NCBI RefSeq assembly: GCF_001042905.1
Contig: NZ_JYLB01000004.1
Coordinates: 434,001 to 498,000, forward strand
From: Pseudomonas lini
GTDB lineage: Bacteria; Pseudomonadota; Gammaproteobacteria; Pseudomonadales; Pseudomonadaceae
Length of the DNA: 64,000 bases
Reading direction: 5' to 3'
The position numbers and the translations under genes were made by a program. Of the stretch, positions 44,627 to 54,200 are shown piece by piece. The notes under the pieces are model-generated. The model was not told the DNA's origin. It did no database searches and saw only the letters and a program-made list of their open reading frames with translations. The stretch's first letter is position 1. The number at the start of each line of letters is the position of its first letter.

Positions 44627-44902
44627 TCAGCTCTCGGCTTTCTTCTCCGCCGACTGCAACTCCTTGAGACGCTGATCGATCAACTGGCACTTGTCCGGCA
44701 AATCCTTGCTGGCCGTCTCCAGGTCCATCTTCTGCAACTCATCATTGATCTCCTTGGCCTTGGCCGGGTTCTGCTCAGTGATCTTGGCGACCTCCTTAGC
44801 CAATTGTTCGCGCTTGGCGGTGGCTACATCGGGAGGGCAGGCCCAAACGGGGAGGGCACAGGCAAGAGTGGTAGCGAGGGTCAGTTTCAGCAGGGTTTTC
44901 AT
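44627..44902 (-). CDS. Small periplasmic protein, helical, unknown function
   Basis: 91 residues. Signal peptide MKTLLKLTLATTLACALPVW cleaved near residue 21 (VWA-CPP); if lipid-modified the ACP junction would not fit a strict lipobox. The mature part is helical and charged with two cysteines (CPPDV and DKCQ), which could pair. Possibly a DUF5339-like protein; that assignment is tentative. Start 44902 is chosen over an upstream extension. Confidence 0.75.
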   Translation of the reverse strand: MKTLLKLTLATTLACALPVWACPPDVATAKREQLAKEVAKITEQNPAKAKEINDELQKMDLETASKDLPDKCQLIDQRLKELQSAEKKAES

Positions 44903-45283
44903 GAGCGGGGCCTCATTTCTCAATGTCACGGCGTTATTGAGTGGAGGGTTTTTCCACCCGGAAAGTTCAGCCAGTGGACCCAAACCCGCGCGCTAGAGCC
45001 TCCGCCAAAAACACCTCGAACAGCTTATTGACGTCAGAATGATGGCAACTTAACATCGCGCCATCACATTGATATCACTTTGCCGTTTCGAGGGACCGAA
45101 CAGACCATCCGCACGCTAATGCAATGGTCGTTTACGCCACGCTTTGGACCTTCTGACCCAAGCGCGCATTTATCCCCTTATGACGTATTCGCTCTGCAAA
45201 CGCCCCCAGCGTCTGCCGTGTCGGGACGGCTGTGTCTGTGAATTGCTCACCCACCCTTATCGTTCGCAACGAGACCTTTTGAC
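44903..45283 (+). other. Upstream region and long leader of the CdiA-like gene
   Basis: 381 bp without a recognised gene. The left part (44903-45025) serves the divergent small periplasmic gene. The right part holds the tpsA promoter (45028-45056) and then a leader of about 220 nt whose first 45 nt match the DNA in front of the tpsB gene. The ribosome site before ATG 45284 (AACGAGACC) is weak. Confidence 0.6.
45028..45056 (+). promoter_or_regulatory. Sigma-70-type promoter of tpsA/cdiA
   Basis: TTGACG (45028-45033), 17-nt spacer, TAACAT (45051-45056). The same hexamers, spacing and surrounding sequence occur before tpsB at 63426-63454, which strengthens the call. Confidence 0.7.
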
Positions 45284-48200
45284 ATGGACGTTCGCCACTA
45301 CGCCTTCCTCGCTGGCCAGCCCTCTGCTGCGGTCAAAAACCGTGAGCATTTCTGGGGCATGCCCAAGCGTGGTTTGGCGTTTTTGTTGGCCAACGTCATG
45401 TTCTGGCAACCGATGTGGGCGCAGGCCGACGGCATCGTGGTGGCCACGCCGGGCACCAGCCTCGGGCAGGCGGGCAACGGTGTGCCGATTGTCCAGATCG
45501 CTACGCCCAACGGCAGCGGCCTGTCGCATAACCAGTTTCACGATTACAACGTCGGCACCCAGGGCGTGATCCTCAACAACGTCGCCAACCAGACCGGCGC
45601 GACGCAATTGGGCGGGATCATTATCGGCAACCCGAACCTGACCAACGGGGTCGCGGCACAAACCATCCTCAACGAAGTGGTTGGCGGCAGCCCGAGTCAG
45701 TTGCGCGGTTACACCGAAGTGGCGGGGCAGTCGGCGCGGGTGATCGTCGCTAACCCCTACGGCATCAGCTGCAACGGCTGCGGCTTCATCAACACCCCGC
45801 GCGTGACCTTGACCACCGGCAAACCGGTGCTGGACAACGGTCGGCTGGATCGCTTCCAGGTCGACCAGGGCAGCGTCGCCATCGACGGCGCCGGGCTGAA
45901 TGCCAGCAACGTCGACCGCTTCGAAATCATCACCCGCAGCGCCAAGATCAACGCCGAGATTCAGGCCAGGAACCTGACCATCGTTGCCGGTCGCAACGAC
46001 GTCAACGCCGACAGCCTCAACGCCACCGCCCGTGCCAATGACGGCAGCGCCAAACCGCAACTGGCCATCGACTCTTCGGCCCTCGGTGGCATGTACGCCG
46101 GGGCGATCAAACTGGTCGGTACCGAGGCCGGGGTCGGGGTGAAACTCGACGGCAAACTGATCGCCAGCGGTGGCGATATCCAGCTGGATGCCAACGGGCA
46201 CTTGAGTCTGGTCGACACCTCGGCCACGAACGGCGCAGTCAATGTCAAAGCCGCCAGCCTCGATGCGCGCGGCCCGGTCTACGCCGGCACGGCCGTCAAC
46301 GTGCAAACCCAAGGCAACCTGACCAACCAGCAAACCCTCGCCGCCAGAGACAGCATCACCCTGAGCGCCGGCGGTGTACTGACCAACAACGGCGTCATCG
46401 AGGCCGGAGTCAACGCCGACACCAGCCGCAACGCCACGGGCGATGTGAGCCTGAGCGCACAGAACCTCAACAACAGCGGCAAAAGCGTTATCGCTAGCCG
46501 TAATCTGACGGTCAACACCAGTCAGACCCTGAGCAACCAAGGCGGCACGCTGAGCGCCGCGCAAACAGCCAACATCACCGCCGGGACCCTGGACAACCAG
46601 AACAATGGCCGGGTGTTGAGCAGCGGCACGCTGAACGTAACGGCCAATCAGGTCCTTAACACCAAGGGGGTGATCAACAGCACGGGCAATTTGACGGGCA
46701 CGATTGCTCAGTTGAACAACAGCAATGGCGAGATTTCCAGTGCCGGCATCACCCGGCTCAACGCGACCACACTGAACAACCGCAGTGGTCAGGTCCTGGG
46801 CGACCTGGGTTTGAATATCGACCTCAGCGGCGCCCTGGATAACCGCGACGGTGTATTGGGTTCGGGCAGGAGCGTGGATCTCAAAGCCGCCAGCCTCGAC
46901 AACCGCGACGCCGGGGTGGTGGTCAGCGACGGCAGCCTCACCGCGCGCATCAGCGATTTGCTGGATAACCAGAACGCGGGTGAAATCAGCGCCAAGGGCG
47001 CCATCGATGTACGCACGGGCAAACTCGACAACCGCGGTGGCACAGTCAGCGGTAAAGACACGCTGACTTTGATCAGCGATTCTGCTGATAACCGCGGTGG
47101 GGTGATCCAGACCGACAAACAGCTGAAATTGCAAGTTGGCCAACTGGATAACCGTGACAAAGGCTTGATCAGTGGCAAGGCCGGTATCTCCTATGACGGT
47201 ACTCGCCTGGACAACAGTGGCGGCTTGCTCAGTGCTGTCGGCCCGGTCACCCTCGACGCCGATGAAGTGCAAAACGCGGCCGGGCGGATCTCCAGCCAAG
47301 GTGACCTCACCGCCACCATTGGCCTGCTGCAACAACAAGGCGGGGCATTGGTCGCCCAAGGCAACCTGAGCCTGACCGGCACAACCCTCGATAACAGCAA
47401 TGGCGGCCTGATCGGCACCACCAAAGCGCTGACCCTGAAGGTCGACGACATCGATAATCGTGCAGGCGAACTCTCCAGCAGCCTGTTGCTGAACATCAAA
47501 GGTCAGCGCCTGGATAACAGCGAAGGCGGGAAAATACTGGCCGCTACCGATTTGCAAATGGTCGTTGCCAAACTGATCAACCAGAATAAAGGCCTGATCG
47601 TCGCCAAGGGTGCGACGACGTTGACCGGTACCACGCTGGACAATACCGGCGGCACCTTCGACAGCCTCAAGGATTTGGTGATCACCCTCGACGATGCCTT
47701 GCTCAATGGCCAAGGGCTGATCAGCAGCGAAGGAGCGTTGACCGTCAACGCGGCCAGCCTCGACAACAGCGCCGGCAGCCTGGGCAGTGCCGGTGCGTTG
47801 TCTGTCACCAGTCGTGGCGCCTTGCTCAATCTGGGCGGTTCGATCAGCACCGACAACACCCTGACCCTTGACAGCGTTAGCCTGGATAACAGCCAGAAAG
47901 GCCTGATATCCGGCAAAGACACCACCCAAGTCATCACCGGCAACGTTGATAACAGTCAGGGCGGTCGCCTCATCAGCGGCGCCACCCTGGAGCTCACCGC
48001 CAAGCAGGTCAATAACGCCACCGGACGCATTGCCAGCCAGCAAGCGTTGACCGCCTCGGTTACCGGGCTCGACCAGCAGGGCGGTGAACTGTTCAGTCAA
48101 GCCAGCGTGAGCCTGGACCTGAACAACGGTCAACTGAACAACCAAGGTGGTCTGATCAACGCGCCGTTGCTGATGTTGAAAAACCTCAAGGACGTCAACA

Positions 48201-51200
48201 ACCAGAGCGGTGAAATCTCCAGCGCTCAAGCCTTCAAACTGGCCGCTCAGAACCTGGACAACAGTAACGGCAAGTTGCTGAGCAATCAGGGTCTGACCCT
48301 GCGCATCGCACAAGCCCTGAACAACCTCAAAGGCGTGATTTCCGCCGCGTCCCTCGATAGCCACAGCGACAGCCTCAACAACAGTGAAGGCTTGATCAGC
48401 AGCCGTGGCCGGCTGGAACTCACCACCGACAACACGCTGGATAACCAAAAAGGCGCGGTCATCGCTGACGGTGAACTGTTGCTCACCGCCGACACCCTGG
48501 ACAACTTTGGCGGCGACGTTGCCGGCAAGGCCGACGCCACCGTTCAGGCCAAAACCCTGAATAACCAGAAAGGCAAATTGATCGCCACCGGTGTGCTCAA
48601 GCTGACCGCCGATACCCTCGACAACCGCGAAAAAGGTCTGCTGGGTTCCACCAAAGCCATGACCCTGACGGTCGATGACCTCGATAACCGTGGCGGTGAA
48701 ATCAGCACCAACGCCGATTTGTCGGTCACCGGTACAAAACTCGACAGCAGCGATGGCGGTCAGGTTTTTACCGGTCAGGCGCTGACCCTTACCGTGGACC
48801 AATTGCTCAACCGCAACAAAGGCCTGCTTAGCGCCACCACCGCGCTGAACCTGCAAGGGCGTTTGCTGGATAACAGCGGCGGCAATCTGCTCAGCGTGCA
48901 GAACATGCACTTGAACCTGACCGGCGCGTTCGACAACAGCCTGGGCCAGGTCAGCAGCGAAGGTGCGCTGACCGTCAAAACCACGCAACTGACCAACACC
49001 CAGGGCAGTCTTTCCAGCGCAGCCGATCTGAAGCTCACCAGCGACGGCAGCGTCAGCAACCAAGGCGGTACTGTGGTCACCGATGGCGCGCTCACGCTCA
49101 TCAGCGCCAGCCTCGACAACCACGAGCAAGGCAACATCAGCGGCAAAGGCGCGGTGACGGTCACCACCGGCGCGTTCGATAACAGCCAAGGCGGCCGACT
49201 CAACAGCGCCAGTACCCTGAACCTCGTCGCGGGCCAGGTCACCAACCAGGACGACGGCCGTATCGGCAGCCAAGGCGCCTTGACCGCTTCGGTCACCGGG
49301 CTGGATCAGCAGGGCGGCAAGTTGTTCAGCAACACCAGCCTCAGCCTGGACCTGAACAACGGCCAACTGAATAACCAGAACGGCCTGATCAATGCTCCCG
49401 GTACCTTGCTGCTCAAACAACTCAAGGGCGTCAACAATCAGGGCGGTGAAATCTCCAGCGCCGAAGCCTTCACGCTGACGGCGCAAAGCTTGGACAACAG
49501 CAATGGCAAATTACTGAGCAATCAGGGCCTGACCCTGCGCATCGCCAACGCGCTGGACAACGTCAAAGGCCTGATCGGCGCGGCGTCCCTCGACGTGCGT
49601 GCCGCCAGCCTGAACAACAGCGGCGGCAGCCTGACCAGTCGCGGCGATCTCGAACTGACCGTGGATGGTTTGTTGCGCAACGATGCCAAGGGTCTGATCA
49701 ACGCGGCCAAGCTACTCAAAATCGGTAGCGCCGAATTCAATAACCAGAGCGGCACGGTGCTTGGCTCCAGCGCCGTCATCCTCAATGCCATGGCGCTGAA
49801 CAACCGCGATAGCGGGTTGATCAACAGCCAGGGCAAACTGACCCTGACCGCCACTAGCCTGGACTCCAGCAACGATGGCGAAGTCTCGGCCAAGGGCGAT
49901 ATCGGCCTGACCCTGACGTCCCTGACCCAAGACGGCGGTCGCCTGCTTGGCGAAAAAGCCGTCACCGTGGAGCTGGCCAACGGCGATTTCGACAATCGCA
50001 ACGGCGTGCTCACGGCCAAGGGGCCACTGACCCTCAAGCGCCTGCGCGATCTCAACAACCAGAACGGGGAAATCTCCAGCAACCTCGGTTTCGATGTGAT
50101 TGCCCGCGCCGTGGATAACAGCGCTGGCAAGCTGATCAGCAGTCAGCTACTGACGGTCAACGGCACCAGCCTGATCAACCAGAAGGGACTGATCTCCGGT
50201 TGGCAGGGCCTGACCGTCAATGGTGACAGCCTCGATAACCGCGATAACGGCACACTCTCGAGTCGCAACGGTGATGTTGCCGTGGACCTCAAGGGCGCCT
50301 TGCTCAACAGCAATGCCGGGGCATTGGTCAGCCAGGGCAGCCTGAGCGTCAAATCAAAGAGTCTGGACAACAGTAACAAAGGCATCCTCAGCAGCGCGGC
50401 AGGACAGACCCTTACCTTGGGCGAGTCTCTCAACAACAACCAGGGTGGCTTGATCGACAGCGGCGCCACACTGAATATCACCGCCGGCGCATTGAGCAAC
50501 GCGGGCGGCACGATCGACGCGCAAGAGGTGATCAATGTCACGGGCACGGGCCTGGACAACACGGCCGGGAGCATCGCCGGTAATGGCGCAGTGACGCTGG
50601 ATCTGCTCGGCAACGCATTGACCAATACCAGCGGCAAACTGGTCGGCGCCGGTCCGGTGCTGATCAAGGGCGTTACCGACCTCGCTAACCAGAACGGCCA
50701 ACTCGCCAGCCAAAGCACGCTGACCCTTCTGACCGGTTCGTTGGACAACAGCAACAACGGCACCATCGCCGCCAAGGACGCTTTGCAGATCACCGCCAGC
50801 GGCGCGGTACGCAACAACACCAATGGTTTGATCTACAGCCAGAACGCCGGCCTGAACTTACAAGCAGCCAGCCTGGCCAACGGCAAAGGCGCGATTCAGA
50901 GCCAGAATGGCTTGACCCTCGACGTCAGCGGCGACCTCGATAACCAGAGCGGCAAAGTCATTGCCCAAGACGGTGTCGTGAAGGTCGACGCCGCCAACAT
51001 CGACAACCGTGGCGGCGTGCTGTCGAGCATCAAAGGCGCCCTCGAAGCGCGAGCCGTCGGCGTGTTGCGCAACGGTTACGACCTCAACAACAACCGCCAG
51101 GGCGGAATCATTCAAGCCCAGGGTCTGACGCTGTCGGCACTGGCCGGCCTGGACAACAACGGCGGGCGGATCTCGGCGCAAGCCACTGACGCGAGCATCA

Positions 51201-54200
51201 CCACCGCCGCGTTCGACAACCGCAATGGCGTGCTCTACGCCAAGGGCCTGGTCGGCGTGACCGGCACCAGTCTGGACAACGGTAATGGGCAGATTGCCGG
51301 TAACCGCATCGACCTCAGCCTCAGCGGCGCCCTGAGCAACCGTGCCGGTATCGTTGAAAGCGACACCACGCTGACCGTCAAAGCGGCTAGCGTCGATAAC
51401 CAGACGGGCCGGCTTCGCTCCCTGGGCAATGCCGGCAAGACCAGCTTCCAGATTGGTGGTTTGCTGGATAACCGTAATGGCGTGCTCGAGACCGCCAACA
51501 CCGACATGACCCTGGCCGTTGGCAGCTTTCTGAATGCCGGAGGCCAACTCAATCATGTGGGGCGCGGCAAGTTTGATATCTCCACCGCCAACGTCATTGG
51601 CGCCGGGGGCAGCATCACTACCGGCGGCACGCTGGATCTGAATGCTGATACCTGGATCAACTCCAGCGTCATCCAGGCCGGGCGCTTGAACGTCAACGTC
51701 GGTAACTTCAGTCAGACCGCCAGTGGCAAGCTGTTGGCCTCTGACTACTTACAAGCTCGTGGTGGTAACTGGACCAACGATGGGTTGATTGCCAGCGATG
51801 GCGTCGTGGATATGCAGTTGGGCGGCAGTTACAGCGGCAACGGGCGGATGTCGAGTGTTGGCGGCATTTACCTGACGGCGGCGCAGCTAAACCTGACTGC
51901 TGCCTCAAGCATTGCCGGTGGTGGTGACTCCACGATCAAAATCGGCGGACAGCTGACCAACGCCGGGCGGTTGACTTCCAACGCCGGCCTGACCGTCGAA
52001 GCCGGCAGTCTTGTCAACTACGGAACGCTGGGTTCCGCTCAAAACCTCGACCTCAAAACTCCGTCGCTGCTCAACGATCGCGGGCTGATTTTCAGCGGCG
52101 CGGACATGACGCTGAGCGTTGGCAACTTCACTAACCAGAACGGTGATTTGTACGGTCTGGGCAATGTCGTCGTCAAAGGATTCGGCGGGGCGGCCCAAGC
52201 CACCCAAGTCTCAAACATCTCCGGTTCCATGGAGAGCGGCGGCACGTTCACACTCAACGCTGGCTCCTTCGCCAACCGTACTTCGGGCGACGACGGTACC
52301 CAGAACTTTGGCCTGTCGCGTACCCTGGTTTCCGGTTTCCTTGCGGTGCAATGCGGCGATTGCAGTGGCGACCACTACGACGTCAATTACATTGCCCGGG
52401 AAGTCTTCGAAGGCGGGCAGGACAACGACACCACGGCCTCTGCCTTGTTGACCGCAGGGCGCGACTTTGTCTTCAACGGGGGCGATTTCCTCAATAGCAA
52501 AAGCACCGTCAGTGCGACCGGCAACATCACCATCAATGCCAACAACCTGAAAAATATTGGTGCCGTCAGCGGCAATATCGAACGCACGCGCATCTATCGG
52601 TCCGGCCGCGTCACCGACGGCACGGTCGGTCGTTTCATGCCGCAGGTGGTGGCATACAACCAGCGTAACAACCCGGATTTCCCGAACGTTTACTACATCG
52701 ACGGTTCTGGAGGTTTTAGTTTAGGTACCGCTTCGTCTAGCAGCCGCCCGGAGGGTGGCCGGGAGGGTGGCAGGATCGAAATGGTCGTGGTCAAGGACAC
52801 CGTCACGGATAAGTTGGTGACCAATACTCTCTCGGGTTATTCCTACGGCTCTACCAGCCCGCAATCCCAATACGATCGCAACAACCTGGTGGAACTGCCG
52901 ACCGGTTTGCAGAACTACACCTTGGTCAGTGACATTGAAACGGCGCGTGATGGTGGAAGCGTCACCGCCGGACGTAATGCCGTCATCCAGGCCGGCGGCA
53001 ACGTCTCGATCACGGCTGCCCAGGAACTGCAGAACAGTGTCATCCATCAGGACTACGGTTCCACCGGTGGCACCAATAAAGTCGCGGATACCAAGGCCAG
53101 CGGTACCGGCACCACGGTCATAAGGCTCAATAGTCAACTGCCCCCCGATCTTGCCCAGCAGCAAGTCAACCCGCTGACATTACCGGGCTTCAGTCTTCCC
53201 ACCGGGGAGAACGGCCTGTTTCGGCTGAGTACTCAGGACACGAGTGATCTGGCGCCGGTTGCAGGCACAGTGCATCCGCCGGGTTGGACGGTGGGCGGTG
53301 AAAGCGTCAGCACCCAGAGACACGTGACCGCCGCTTCCAGCGGTGGTCCGCGCAGCTTGCTGGTAGACGCCCCGGCGGCCGTCTCCAGCAGTGACCGCGC
53401 CGTACTCCCTGCCAGGCGCACACCGACGGTGACTGCGGGCGTTGCCAGCACACTCGACGCTTCCGTGACCTCGGTCGGTCCCCGCACGGGTGGACGCGGC
53501 GACGACATCAAGACCTCGGTCGACAGTCGTCCCGTGACTCGCGTCACCGGTCTGCCGGACGTGAAAGCGCCGGCCAACGGCCACAAATACCTGATCGAAA
53601 CCAATCCGGTACTCACCAACCTCAAGCAGTTCATGAGTTCGGATTACCTGCTGGGTAACCTCGGCTACGATTCGGACACCAGCGCCAAACGCTTGGGCGA
53701 CGGCCTCTACGAACAGCGCCTGATCCAGCAAGCGGTCGTCGCTCGCACCGGCCAGCGCTACATCGACGGCCAGACCACCGACGAAGGCCTGTTCAAGTAC
53801 TTGATGAACAACGCCATTGCCAGCAAGGACGCACTCAATCTGTCGATGGGTGTCAGCCTCACCTCGCAACAAGTCGCGGCCCTGACCCACGACATCGTCT
53901 GGCTCGAAGAGCACGAAGTGAACGGCGAGAAAGTGCTGGTGCCGGTGCTGTATCTGGCGCAGGCAGAAGGTCGCCTTGGCCCGACCGGTGCGCTGATTGC
54001 GGGCAACGACGTAACGCTGATCGCCGGTCGGAATCTGGATAACGTCGGGACGTTGCGTGCGACCAATAACCTGTCGGCGACGGCGGGTAAGGACTTGGTA
54101 AACAGCGGGCTGATTCAGGCGGGTAATCGTCTGGATGTGCTGGCGGGTAATGACGTCATCAACAAGTCGGGTGGCATTCTTGCTGGTCGCGATGTGAGTG

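Noticed and set aside
45257..49486. 1409-residue open frame on the minus strand opposite the adhesin repeats
   Set aside because: It is the antisense of the repetitive TpsA coding region, with a composition set by the LDN/GG repeats; no start signal, signal peptide or known domain.
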